Below are positions 19,469 to 29,857 of a stretch of 36,222 nt of DNA, piece after piece. Within the stretch, counting starts at the first letter, position 1; every line of letters begins with the position of its first letter. Source of the stretch: Syncephalis plumigaleata. Taxonomy: Eukaryota; Zoopagomycota; Zoopagomycetes; Zoopagales; Piptocephalidaceae. The position numbers and the translations under genes are program-made. Under the pieces are notes generated by a model that saw nothing but the letters and a program-made list of their open reading frames with translations, made no database searches and was not told where the DNA came from. The DNA is taken from positions 1-36,222 of the forward strand of contig JAIXMF010000120.1 in NCBI GenBank assembly GCA_025201365.1, read 5' to 3'.

Positions 19469-20938
19469 ATGGATCACTACTATTCCTTTAATTCATTCCA
19501 TATTCCACCTAGTTATATCAACATGACTGAGATTAGCACTTACGTGATAGGATTCCTAGTTGTGGCTGCGCCAGCTGTGCTTGCCTATTTGCATTCCCAA
19601 AAATACATAGGGAAGGCTACTAGCGGCACTGCTAGTAATCCGAATATCGTGGCTCAAACCAGTTCATATGAGAAGCAACTACTAGAAGAAGAAGCGCGTG
19701 ATGCGAATCGTAAACAGCGAAAGAAGGCGAAGAAGACCACGTCCACCGCTGCACCACGTACAGCAAAGAAGGAGACGATTGCGGCAAATGAAAGCGATTA
19801 CGGATCGGAATCCGAAGCGGCAGCAGTTACAGTAGCAGCAGCCAATCCATTTGCACTACTTGAAGAAGAGGAGGCAAAGAAGGCGCAGAAGAGTCAAAAG
19901 AAGGACAAGAAGAAAAAGAACAAGAACAAGAACAAGAAGGATAAGGCGGAAGAAGAGCAAGTAGAAGAGAAACAGAAGGAAGAGAAGCAGAAGCAGAAGG
20001 AAGACGAGAAGAAGCAGAAGGAAGAGAAGAAAGAGCAGAAGAAGGAAGAAAAGAAGGACAAGAAGGAGGACAAGAAGAAGGAAAAGGAAGACAAGAAGGA
20101 AAAGAAGAAAGAGGAGAAGAAAGTCAAGGAACTGAAGGACGAGTCGGATGACGACAAGAAGAAGAAGGAAAAGAAAGACAAGAAGGAAAAGAAGAAGGAT
20201 AAGAAGAAGGACAAGAAGAAGGACAAGAGTGGTTCAGAGAGTGATAGTAGCAGCTCATCGTCTTCATCGTCGTCTTCGTCATCATCTTCCTCGTCTTCAT
20301 CATCATCATCAGGCTCAGATGGCGCGATTAAGAACTTATTGCGTGATCAAGTGAAGCAGTTGGAGAAGGAACTCAAGCATGAACGCGTCATTACCGCACA
20401 ATCCATGGAATTGGCTGCAATGAATGCTGAGCTGATGAAAAAGATTGTCGAGTTGGAGCAGGCCTCGGAACTCTCGCAGAACAAGGAAGCCAGTCGTGTT
20501 GTTGTCGATGAGGAGCAACAAGCTGCGTTGGAACGACGTCTCGACACGGCCAATGAGAAGACTGAGGTGCTCGCCTATAGCAATCGATTCTTGTTCGCGC
20601 AGTTGAGTCAAGCGCAAACCATTGAACGTGCGTTGAAGGAGGCTCGCGTGGAGATTAAGCAACTACGCTATGAGTTGGCTCAAGCTCGTGGTGAGGACCC
20701 ACCGACCATCTCTAGTGAATCCGAGTCGGAATGGGAGCCCATTCAGATCCCTACCATTTCATCGGAAACTGCTGCATTAACGGCTGCCGTACAGGAGGAG
20801 GAAGAGAAGTCAACAGCGACTCCAGCACCATCCATCGCTCAAGATACTACTACTGCCAACAACAACAACAACAATGGTGGTGGCGAGGGCAGCAGTAAGA
20901 ACAAGAGGAAGAAGCAGCGTAAAAACAAAAAAGCCTAG
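19469..20938 (+). CDS. Membrane-anchored lysine-rich (KEKE) coiled-coil protein
   Basis: An intronless 489-residue ORF. An N-terminal hydrophobic segment (about 24-42, YVIGFLVVAAPAVLAYL) is followed by a long Lys/Glu-rich region (about 137-255, many KKEEKK and KKDKK units). A pure Ser run follows (about 258-282), then a predicted coiled coil of about 110 residues (NLLRDQVKQLEKELKHERVI onward). An acidic Ser/Glu/Thr-rich part and a basic end (KNKRKKQRKNKKA) close it. The arrangement recalls ER-anchored kinectin/p180-type ribosome- or motor-binding proteins, but that is an analogy of layout. Sequence this biased cannot establish homology. Translation may instead begin at the Met at 19523 (MTEISTYVIGF), which puts the membrane segment nearer the N-terminus. 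Confidence 0.8.
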   Translation: MDHYYSFNSFHIPPSYINMTEISTYVIGFLVVAAPAVLAYLHSQKYIGKATSGTASNPNIVAQTSSYEKQLLEEEARDANRKQRKKAKKTTSTAAPRTAKKETIAANESDYGSESEAAAVTVAAANPFALLEEEEAKKAQKSQKKDKKKKNKNKNKKDKAEEEQVEEKQKEEKQKQKEDEKKQKEEKKEQKKEEKKDKKEDKKKEKEDKKEKKKEEKKVKELKDESDDDKKKKEKKDKKEKKKDKKKDKKKDKSGSESDSSSSSSSSSSSSSSSSSSSSSSGSDGAIKNLLRDQVKQLEKELKHERVITAQSMELAAMNAELMKKIVELEQASELSQNKEASRVVVDEEQQAALERRLDTANEKTEVLAYSNRFLFAQLSQAQTIERALKEARVEIKQLRYELAQARGEDPPTISSESESEWEPIQIPTISSETAALTAAVQEEEEKSTATPAPSIAQDTTTANNNNNNGGGEGSSKNKRKKQRKNKKA

Positions 20939-21210
20939 ATATCTTTACGATCTTTTATATTATGTTATGGCTTCTTCCTACTAGTCATTCCATTGCATAA
21001 ATCATCACATGAAATCAACATGCTGCTAATACAGTGTTTTTCCATCCAATTTGCGCACTTATCCTTTAACATTTGCAGTTTATTCATAAATAGTTATACA
21101 CAATAGTTAACACCATTATCATGTTGCTATTATCATTGAGTAGTTGTCATTGCCCTAGCAGTTGAGGGAAATGTTAATGATCGCGATATCATGTATTGCA
21201 ATGAGTGATA

Positions 21211-21528
21211 CTAAATAATAGACATGTTGATAGAACTTACATATCTTGGATGTGAAGCGATAACAATCACGGATAAGTTGTTTTCTGTTGTTTGATCCTC
21301 GTTGTTGCACTGATCCTTCATTTCTTGAACAACTGAAGGTAACAACACTTTGATGCGTTGATCCTCTTTTTTTTGAGCATCTGAAGGTAACACCATTGAT
21401 GAAATGTATCTAGAGGTATACGTAATCCTTTCTGAGATGCGCTTCTTATTGCTCATTATTACCCCTAACCATTCCTGCATCATGAGATTGGTATCTATGC
21501 TGGTATTACAGCCATGTCCCTTCAACAC
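21211..21528 (-). CDS. Hypothetical ORF inside the TA-flanked element
   Basis: A 105-residue ORF, MLKGHGCNTSIDTNLMMQEW at the start. It contains two similar stretches, SSMVLPSDAQKKEDQRIK and KVLLPSVVQEMKDQ, encoded by a short internal duplication (GATCCTC...CTGAAGGTAACA occurs twice). No family is recognised. It may be chance coding potential or a decayed cargo gene. Confidence 0.2.
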   Translation of the reverse strand: MLKGHGCNTSIDTNLMMQEWLGVIMSNKKRISERITYTSRYISSMVLPSDAQKKEDQRIKVLLPSVVQEMKDQCNNEDQTTENNLSVIVIASHPRYVSSINMSII

Positions 21529-21568
21529 TCACCATAGTTTCAATATTGAATATTGTTACATTATCCAC

Positions 21569-21576
21569 TATAAATA
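21569..21576 (+). promoter_or_regulatory. TATA-like box upstream of the element's spliced ORF
   Basis: TATAAATA, 172 bases before the ATG at 21748. It is followed by a CT-rich leader-like stretch with TCTTCATCTTCC and CACTCTACTCACACTACC. Confidence 0.4.
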
Positions 21577-21747
21577 TGGGTCCTATTTTGTACAAACTGG
21601 ATAAACTTATCTTCATCTTCCAGTTCAATCGTCCCTATTACACTCTACTCACACTACCTTATCGTATATCGCCTACACATTGTGCTTGAGCAAATCGAGC
21701 AACCATAGCTCCCACACTATCAATGAGAAAGTGTCCTACTACTTGTC

Positions 21748-22048
21748 ATGATCCCTTACGGTAAGTATAACTCATTACACTTTGATATTTATTACAGTAT
21801 ACTAACTCATTATTCTATTAGATGCACACATCGAAACAATGATTAAGAGGACATGCAAGTTAAAGGATACGAGTATCGCTTGTGGAATCGGGGTTATGGT
21901 TGCTCGTCTGGATTTCATTCAAATCACCAACTGCCTTCGTAGTGGAACCGATGTTTCAACACACCCTCATCCAAGTGTCGTTGCTTCCAATCATTCAAGA
22001 GCAGGAGGACAAGGACATCGAGGAATCAAACAACAAATAACAAATTAA
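21748..22048 (+). CDS. Small two-exon hypothetical gene carried by the TA-flanked element
   Basis: Exon 1 (21748-21760) encodes MIPY plus one base. The intron 21761-21821 has a textbook GTAAGT donor, a CTAAC branch motif and a TTCTATTAG acceptor. Exon 2 (21822-22048) continues the only open frame, giving 79 residues (DAHIETMIKRTCKLKDTSIA, CGIGVMVARLDFIQ, then a Ser/Gly/His-rich end). The join is frame-compatible and the other two frames of exon 2 stop at once, which supports a real transcript. No family is recognised. Its location within inverted repeats suggests captured host sequence. Confidence 0.4.
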
Positions 22049-22340
22049 CCGCGGTGGTTATCGCCAATTATTCCGCTTAAAAATACGTAAGTGTTAACTA
22101 TTATCTATTCATAAAACAGAAGACTAACTGCGCAAATTGGATGGAAAAAGCCTGTAGTCGACGCAATAAATTGATTTATTTCTATTAGAATCGTTGCTCA
22201 TTGCTCATTAATTGAATGATGACATGTTTACAGTTACTTGCACAAGTGCTTGAATGTTCTTCACTTTTATTGTAATGTTTAATGTAAGTAAAATTATGTT
22301 AAAGTCACAATGTAGAAACAACTATCTATGAACTGTTTAT

Positions 22341-23391
22341 CTAGTCTTCGTCATCCGCTTCTTTTGCCATTACTTTGCGCCATTCGGCTTTCTTCTTCTC
22401 TGATGCTTTCGTCTGAATAGTACGATACACTGTGCGTACCTCGGTTATCTCCTCTTCCGTAATACCTAGAGTGGCGGCATGTCGTTTTGCACGACTTGTA
22501 CGCACCTTCTGCTTCCACTTCTCTTCACCCGGTAACAAGTCGCGTTGCACTGCCTTATAGATGGGTATGCCCATAACATCGTTCTTGAACATTGGATTGA
22601 TTTTCATTGCTCCTTGTTCAAGTTTCATATCAGCTTCTGATAGTATAGGCGGTGCTCTAATTCTTCTATTGCTGTAGATAGTTTGTTAGTATTATTCCTA
22701 TTCGAATGACTAGTGGATGATCTACCTTCTGGCTCTATCATGGTCGAAGGCCTCGTTGGAGGCATGTCCCTCGTTTGTTTCTCGTGCTTCCTGTCGACGC
22801 TTATCCATTATCCCGTCGACATACTGTTTACGCTGTTCAGCTCGTTTCTTCTCCTGTCTCTCGGCAACTTCCGGAGTTGGCACAAATTTAGAATGAAGAA
22901 TTCGGCGTACTGCTTCAAAGGAGATATTAAACTGTGCCGAGAGTGCTTTAATATCATACTTGTCTGGAAACTAAGGGGATAGTCACATTAATGATCTCTA
23001 TTCTATAGGTATATCATCGACACTACTCGTGACTATTCCTACTTACTTGTTGATTGAGCATACGCATTTGCTCCATCGTTGATCGTGCAACTCGTTTCTC
23101 TGGACGCCACGGACCAAACTTGGTCATTTTATCCTCTTCTAGACGTCGCTTCCATCCACTTAGCTCGCTTAACTTTGCCTTCTCTATTGGTGACAAGCCC
23201 TTTTTCTTAGCAAAATTTGGACGTTTGGACGTGCCCTCGGAAGAATCTGTCGAGAATGTCGACGTTTGCACATAACTCATAATAATTCTACCGTCAATTA
23301 CTGTCCTCGTCTGTGACAATACAAATAGATCCTTCCAGGCATTCTTATAACGTAGTGCCACTTGATTACGACATAGATTGAAGAGTGTCAT
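22341..23391 (-). CDS. RRG9: Neugrin/Rrg9 family mitochondrial protein
   Basis: A 306-residue protein in three exons (23391-23047, 22970-22726, 22671-22341), phases consistent. The first 45 residues lack acidic residues except one Asp pair and are Arg/Ser-rich, fitting a mitochondrial presequence. The family core runs from GLSPIEKAKLSELSGWKRRL through MEQMRMLNQQ into FPDKYDIKALSAQFNISFEA, VRRILHSKFVPTPE. This parallels neugrin's LSREAMEGIRHLHAQ...EHFKVSPEAIRRILRSKWRPSPEE. Neugrin binds mitochondrial rRNA and is needed for mitoribosome assembly; yeast Rrg9 is needed for respiratory growth and mtDNA maintenance. The Lys/Glu-rich C-terminus is family-variable. The gene is divergent with SMC1, the starts lying 216 bases apart, so they may share a promoter. 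Confidence 0.88.
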
Positions 23392-23607
23392 CGTTAACTC
23401 GTTGGTCAGTAATTAGAATACGATCAGTGAAAGAGTGAGTGAGTGTCAATTTTATTATACAGCTCAAATAAAATAAAATAAAAAATCGATTCATTTCATC
23501 ATGTGATGAACTCGTATGATTGAGCGTGTTTTTATCGTGTCGTTTATTTATTACACTCGTTTTTTTGACGCGCAACTCGCACTTCGTTTTCCTCCTCCTT
23601 TGTCACT

Positions 23608-26600
23608 ATGGGCCGTCTACTCTGCCTTGAAGTTGAAAACTTTAAATCTTACTGCGGCCAGCAGATCATTGGCCCATTTGATACGTTCACTTCTATCATT
23701 GGACCTAATGGCGCAGGTAAATCCAATTTAATGGATGCTATTAGCTTCGTGCTAGGTGTCAAGTCGGCTCAGCTACGTTCAACGCAACTACGCGACCTTA
23801 TCTATCGTGGACCAAGTACCGACGCAAATCGTTCGAGAAGAAGCGCGCCTACCGAGACAGCCAAACGTGCCGCGGTAACTGCTATCTACGTGGACAACGA
23901 AGGAAAGGAGATACGCTTGACACGAAGGTAATGGTTGCAACAACGAAGCAGTGCTATGCTACAGCTTGTTTCTTTCATTCTCTTTTAACTTTGTCACTCT
24001 GTTACAGTGTTACGCATACAGGCAGTAGTGAATATCAGAAGGATGGTCAGGTGTTAACGTACGCGGAATATGTCAAGTATCTAGAAGAGCAGAATGTCCT
24101 TGTAAAGGCTCGTAACTTTCTAGTATTCCAAGTAAGTAGGCATAGTTTATATGCATGCATACATTGTTACTAATACAGGCACAACTCATCAAGGGAGATG
24201 TCGAGTCCATTGCTTCGCAATCACCTAAAGATCTCACTCAGTTAATTGAACAAATCAGCGGGTAAGCTGGATGATTGATTGCTCATTCTTATTCAGTGAT
24301 ACTCATCGTGCCCCATAGCTCTTATGAATTAGCCGAGGAATATGAGCAATTAAAGGTGCAACAAGCTCGAGCAACCGAGAATTCCACGGATAATTTCAAC
24401 AAGAAGCGTGAGATTGCCGCTGAAATGAAACAGTTCCGCGAGCAACATGCAGAGACTAAGCGGTATGACCAGCTAAAGAAGCAGGAAGTAAGTCGATGCA
24501 ATAGAATATGTGTGTGGCGCAATCAACACTAATCATTAACGAATGTAGGAACAAACCAATATTACACGAGCTTTATGGAAGCTATTTCATATCGAACGAC
24601 AATTTGTGGAGCTAGAAGCGAATATGGAGAATCTTAATGTTGTTCTGTCCGAGAAACAACAGGAAAAGGTATGAGATTGCGATGACACTACAGTATAGTG
24701 CATGCTTACATAGGGCGATGATGATGACTAGAATGATGCAGACATGGAATATGCGGCAGCTCGTCGATTCAAGGCACAGATACAAAAGCAGATTCTACAA
24801 GCGGAACAGCGAATTCGCCATTTGAAGAAGAGTAAAGAAGAGAGCGTAGGCTACGAGTAAAAGAAAGATGAACAACTATCGCTAACTATTGATGCTAGAA
24901 ACCGGCCTTGCTTAAAATGGAGGAGACCATTCGTCATTTACAACAAAAGATCCTACAACTTCAGGGAACACTCGCTAAGTTGACGCATCAGCGTGAAGCG
25001 CAGGTAGAGTGATTGTTAGCATTGATAGATGTATATATGTGCATTCCATTTACATTAGTATTGGTTAGCAACGGATTGTTAATACGTTAAATATGGATTT
25101 GCAACATGTTACAAGTGCAGCAGAGTCATTTGAAGGTAATGCTTATTGCTTCTATTCAAGATTAAATAACTACAAAGACTGATGAACAATTATTACAGCA
25201 CATGTGAAAGAGCAAACGAGCAAGACTGATCTAGTATTGAATGATGAACAAGTGAGAACCTACAAGGAAATGTAAGTGAAAATAGCGTGGCATAGTAAGA
25301 CACGATCATTGATGAGAAGGATACGCACTTTAGTAAGGGTCAATGTGATGTAAAGACCGTTCGAGAACAGGAGCAGATTACCACGCTAAAACATCAAAGA
25401 ATGGCGGATCAAGAAGCATTGACACGCTTAGAGGAGAAAGAGAAGACAATACGTAACTCGTGGACGAAACTAACTGATGAAGAGAAACTACTGACAGAAC
25501 AGCGCAATCAGGTAAATAATGAAGATCGATATTGATTGTTTGCAAAGCAGGACTAATTACTATAATGCGTGTATTAGTTTAATGACCAATTGACGCAACT
25601 ATCACACAATTATAATGCTGCCAAATCAGAAATAGAAGCTGCCAATGCTGAGAAAGAACGGATCACGCAAGTATATGATGACTAATTACTAGATTTGATT
25701 CATACTAATAGTTGAGTAGAATCAAAGAATTGGAAATCAATGAAAAGTTGAATAATGTACTACAACGATTAATGCAAGCGTCAATGGCCAAGCGAGCCAC
25801 AGAACGTGAGAAGCGCTTCCTTGATGCTATCCGCGATATGAAGCGTATCTATCCAGGTGAAATTGAATAAGGAAGCACAAGTAAGAATAGTCACTAATGC
25901 ATTATGACAGGTGTGTATGGTCGTGTTCTCGATTTATGCAAACCAAGTCAAAGAAAGTATGATGTTGCCGTATCTGTGGCACTCGGCAAGAATATGGAAG
26001 CAATCATTGTGGATAAACAGTCGACAGCCATGGAATGCATACAGGTAAATGACCATCAACTTGTGAACATGACATGATGATATTGACACTAGCAATGACA
26101 TCTATTCAGTATATGCGAGAGCAACGTATTGGACAGGCGACCTTCTTGCCATTGGACACGCTAACTACGCCGACTATTGGTGAACATTTACGCTCTCTTG
26201 GATCGGGTATACGTTTGCTTATTGACGTTATACAATATCCTTTATGCATACTATCAATGACACCATACATGGTATACATATACATATACATTGAGTGTTA
26301 TTTAACTTGACTTGTATTATACATATGAACCAGTATTGGAGCGTGCGATGCAATACGTTTGCAGTAACAATATTGTTTGTGATACCATTGCTATAGCTCG
26401 TCGTATCAGTTACGAGGATGGCATTCCTGTAAAAGGTATATCATACAGTAATTCATTTGATGATGATTGACTAACATGTCGGTATAGTGATTACACTTGA
26501 TGGTACAGTAATTCATAAAAGTGGTTTGATTACAGGTGGCAAAGCTGGTATAGCATCTGCTGCTCGTCGATGGGAGGAACGTGAAGTTGAAGGTAAGTAG

Positions 26601-28969
26601 CAGTAGCAGTAGCAGTAGTGGTAGTAGTAGTAGCACTAACAATCGTATACATCGTATAGCTATGAAGAAAGCACGCGATTCATTAATGACACAATTGAAG
26701 ACATTGGCCCAGGAGAAGCGACAGATTATTGCGGATACACAGCTTCAAACCAAACTATCTGGACTAGAAACGAATCTGGCCTATACACGAGAAGAGCTGG
26801 TGCGTGTATAATCAAGTATAGAGTAATATGACAAGTATTAACATAGAAATGTAGAGTGCAATTGCTCGTAAATTAGCTGCAGTTCAACAGCAAGCAGTTA
26901 ATGCACAGAATGAACTGGATCAGATCAGACCACGCATTACTCAGGTTAGTGCAATAGATAAATAGATAGATAGCATGGACTAACAGCATCAATCATAGAT
27001 GCAAACAGTAATTGAGACATTGAATGAGCGTATTGGTCAAAAGGAACGAGAAATCCATTTGATTGAGGATGAACTATTTAGTGAATTCTGTCATAATGCC
27101 GGTCTAGCAAATATACGCGACTACGAACAAGGACAACTACAGATCGTACAGCAGAATGAAGAGAAGCGACTTCAATTCACAGTGCAACACTCCAAGCTAA
27201 ATACTCAGTAAGTATATTGTTGTATGGTCAATGATAACTAATACAATATGAATAAATAGGCTAGCTTTCGAGAATCAACAGCTGAGTGAATTAAACTCGC
27301 GTGTTGCTTATACGGAGAGATTGCTTGGTGAAGAGATGCATCAACTTGAGACGAATCAGAATGATATGCAGATTATAAAGCAGGGCGAGGTTGACGGCAC
27401 ACAGGGATTGCAACAGATTGAGGAGGAGATAAAACAACTACGCGAGCAACTAATAACACACAACGATACGGTAACTCATCATCGACATCAAGTGAGCAAT
27501 TTGGTCGAGCTAGTAGATGAAACGACCAAATCAATAGTAGAAAAGGTAGCTAGCATTAGTGTTGCAGTTGTTGAATGTACAAGTAACCATTCATTCCATT
27601 TCAGGAATCAGATCTAGAGAAACTTGGATCGGATAGATTGCTCATCCTACGTCGTTGTCGACTTGATGGTGTGAAACTTCCATTATTACGCGGATCATTG
27701 GATGACGTGCCAATGGAAAACAATGAGGTAACGTAATTATTATGAGCATATTGTAGTAGGAAGTAACATGGATATAACTATGAGAATAGACAAACAATAA
27801 TTTTGGAATGGAAGCCATGGATGTAGACGAGATGGATACCGGAGAGATTAGTCAAACATCATCGCTTGCTCTTACTCGATCACACGAATGGCCGATTGAA
27901 TTGGATTTTGGCATACTAGATGAACGAGCACGCGAACATGGAGATGAGACATTCGGTCAACGGTATGATCGACGATTAGCAGAGCTAGCCTCGGAAATCG
28001 AGAATATTGCTCCAAATCTACGCGTACTTGATCGGTAAGCAATGATGTGATCAATATGACAATGATTAGAATGACTAACCAGTCCATTAGTTTGGATAAT
28101 GCAGAGAATCGATACAGAACAGTGGAGCGAGACTTTGAACAAGCACGTCGTAATGCCGAAGAAGCTCAAACACTATTCAAACAAGTAAAACAGGAACGGT
28201 AAGTTATTGAGTATTCCCATAGAGTATGAGTATAATGCCGTGCATCTTCATTCTAGCTATCGTCGTTTTATGGAGGCATTTGGACATATTGAAGCAAAGA
28301 TTGATCAAATCTACAAGGATCTCACCAAGAACAGATCATTCCCTCTAGGCGGTACTGCTTATTTGAGTGTAGAGAACACCGAAGTAAGTAACATGCTTCT
28401 TTTGTTCTTAATGAGCTTGATAGACTAATAGTTAATCGTTATTGGCAGGAACCCTACCTTGAAGGTATTCGCTACCATGCCATGCCACCGATGAAACGAT
28501 TCCGCGACATGGAACAACTATCGGGTGGTGAGAAGACCGTGGCAGCATTCGCTCTACTACTAGCTATTCATAGGTAAGCATCACTAGTAAATAGATAGAT
28601 AGATATGGTTGTTTATTCATTACTATGACACACATACACACACACTAGTTATCGACCAGCACCCTTTTTCGTTATGGATGAAGTGGATGCAGCACTAGAC
28701 AATGCCAATGTCGCTCGTATTGCCTCCTACATTAACGAACAATGTTTAAGGGAACAAGCACAATTTATTGTTATCTCCTTGAAGAATTCACTATATGAAT
28801 GTGCTCAATCATTGGTCGGTGTCTATCGCGATCAAACGGCCAGTAGTAGTCGTGTGCTTACACTCAAGGCAAGTATGCTAGTGTAGATGGCTATAATAGT
28901 AAGATGATGATGAATGTTAGACTAACTTGATTATCCTGTTTATTACAGTTAGCCGATTACCAAGCCTGA
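23608..28969 (+). CDS. SMC1: Cohesin subunit SMC1
   Basis: A 1,253-residue SMC ATPase in 27 exons; the summed exon length is divisible by three and every join keeps frame. It forms the cohesin ring with SMC3 for sister-chromatid cohesion. Domains: N-terminal ATPase with Walker [11 protein letters not shown] (about 31-40) and [12 protein letters not shown]; coiled coil; hinge (about 530-690: [66 protein letters not shown]); returning coiled coil; C-terminal ATPase with the signature [18 protein letters not shown] (about 1156) and Walker [18 protein letters not shown]. The C-terminus is shorter than in animals (LTLK|LADYQA). Twenty-four introns are ordinary GT-AG of about 47-90 nt. Intron 14 (26235-26322) is AT-AC of the U12 type and intron 26 (28869-28948) is GC-AG. 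TGA is the stop codon. Confidence 0.97.
26235..26322 (+). other. SMC1: U12-type AT-AC intron in SMC1
   Basis: The intron begins ATATCCTTT, the exact minor-spliceosome AT-AC donor consensus, and ends TTATAC. A U12-like branch motif (TTATTTAACTT at 26298-26308, consensus TTCCTTAACT) places the branch A about 17 nt before the end, within the usual 10-20 nt. Removal restores GTT ATA CA|A TAT GAA CCA, giving the conserved hinge sequence [20 protein letters not shown] (human SMC1A: [20 protein letters not shown]). No GT-AG pair in the interval keeps both the frame and this sequence. Confidence 0.9.
28869..28948 (+). other. SMC1: GC-AG intron in SMC1 (last intron)
   Basis: The exon ends CTC AAG and is followed by GCAAGT; the acceptor is TATTACAG at 28941-28948. 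The donor otherwise matches consensus perfectly (AAG|GCAAGT), as is usual for U2-type GC-AG introns. Without it the frame reads through to an unrelated stop shortly after (LTLKASMLV). With it the protein ends LADYQA. Confidence 0.75.
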
Positions 28970-29018
28970 ATGACTTGCTTTTATTAAATGTTTATGTTTT
29001 ATCAACTTACTGCACAGA

Positions 29019-29315
29019 TTAATAACTGCCTATTCCTCTTTTCTTCTTTCGTTTATCTACTGATGAGGATGAGGATGATGACGAGTGTGGTCGTGCAAAC
29101 TCTCCCTTTAACCATTGTACTAGACGATTTGGTCGTTTACTAGTAGTTGTGGTTCTTGTGGTTCTTGTTGTGCGTTTCCTATACGATGATGATGATGATA
29201 CTTTATAATGCTTACAGGTCACTCTCTTATGCTTGCTCTTTGACAAACAAGTTAGTCCAACCCATATCACAAGCAATAGGATCGACAATAACAAGACGAT
29301 AACAAAGTCTGACAT
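29019..29315 (-). CDS. Small membrane protein with basic Ser/Thr-rich tail (hypothetical)
   Basis: An intact 98-residue ORF. An N-terminal hydrophobic helix (residues 3-24, DFVIVLLLSILLLVIWVGLT) is followed by CLSKSKHKRVTCKHYK and a tail of Arg, Thr, Ser and Lys (RTTRTTRTTTTSKRPNR, a Ser run, DKRKKKRG). The charge pattern predicts the tail in the cytosol. A TATATAT motif lies about 75 bases upstream on the same strand (29395-29389). It is convergent with SMC1, only 49 bases separating the stop codons. No family is recognised. Confidence 0.45.
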   Translation of the reverse strand: MSDFVIVLLLSILLLVIWVGLTCLSKSKHKRVTCKHYKVSSSSSYRKRTTRTTRTTTTSKRPNRLVQWLKGEFARPHSSSSSSSSVDKRKKKRGIGSY

Positions 29316-29857
29316 GTTAAGAAGAACGAGAACAAAACGATGATGATGATGATGATGATAGTGTAAACGAATACCGCAATTGTACCAGTATATATGTTTG
29401 ACTAGCTAGTAGATCAATAGTCATATTGCTTATTTATTCATTACAGAGTAAGCATGAGCATCTTATTCATGTAAAATGGATGTAATACAAGCTATTCACA
29501 TTACTGTCTCTTCAATCTCAATGGCGAATGTCATCAAGCAGATATGGCTGTACTATAAATAGATGGTAGAAAGTTGGATAGACCAAAGGACATTGGTGTC
29601 ACCCTAGCATGCTTCTTTGTTTCCTTGTCGCCTCTTGTCCTCGTTGCCGTTGTCGTCGTATTCATCCTTTCTCTAAAGCATACGCCATCACATTCTCAGC
29701 TAACTGAACACTCTTTCCTGCATATAACCGATTGTCAGTTATTATATAGCATTCTGGGCATTTCTTTCTCCTAGCATTCTGAGCATTTCTCTGCATTATT
29801 ATCACTATAGTCTACCTCCCCTACACTCTAGTTGTGAATCCCTTAACAAACGGTGAC
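29316..29857. promoter_or_regulatory. Divergent promoter region of the small membrane protein and fasciclin-like genes
   Basis: 542 bases with a clear TATAAATA on the plus strand at 29554-29561 followed by a pyrimidine-rich leader (29600-29830), and a weaker TATATAT for the minus gene at 29395-29389. A TGA/ATG trinucleotide run lies at 29339-29360. An ORF at 29574-29774 in the leader is hydrophobic but featureless. Confidence 0.45.

Larger units (their letters stand above)
21032..22154. mobile_element. TA-flanked inverted-repeat element (Tc1/mariner-like, non-autonomous)
   Basis: The left end CAGTGTTTTTCCATCC and the right end, read inwards on the other strand as CAGGCTTTTTCCATCC, share a terminal inverted repeat of about 30 bases with about three mismatches. 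The core TTTTTCCATCCAATTTGCGC is identical. Both ends abut TA (21030-21031 and 22155-22156), the target-site duplication typical of Tc1/mariner/IS630 transposons, and CAGTG-type termini are also typical. The element is 1,123 bases long. No transposase domain is visible. It holds a TATA-like site at 21569, a small spliced ORF (21748-22048, plus) and a minus-strand ORF (21528-21211). Diverged end copies elsewhere in the window suggest a family. Confidence 0.75.

Noticed and set aside
19894-20226. A Ser/Phe-rich minus-strand ORF and an Arg-rich plus-frame ORF at 20148-20354.
   Set aside because: They are shadows of the AAG/GAA-rich lysine-glutamate tract of the real gene.
26235-26322. Ordinary GT-AG alternatives for SMC1 intron 14, such as GTATAC at 26210 or 26271.
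   Set aside because: The first removes the conserved LLIDVIQY segment; the second puts the following exon in the wrong frame. Only ATATCC...AC restores both.
29574-29774. A 66-codon hydrophobic ORF upstream of the fasciclin-like gene.
   Set aside because: It begins about 15 bases after the TATA box, so it would sit at or before the expected transcription start, and it has no recognisable features.
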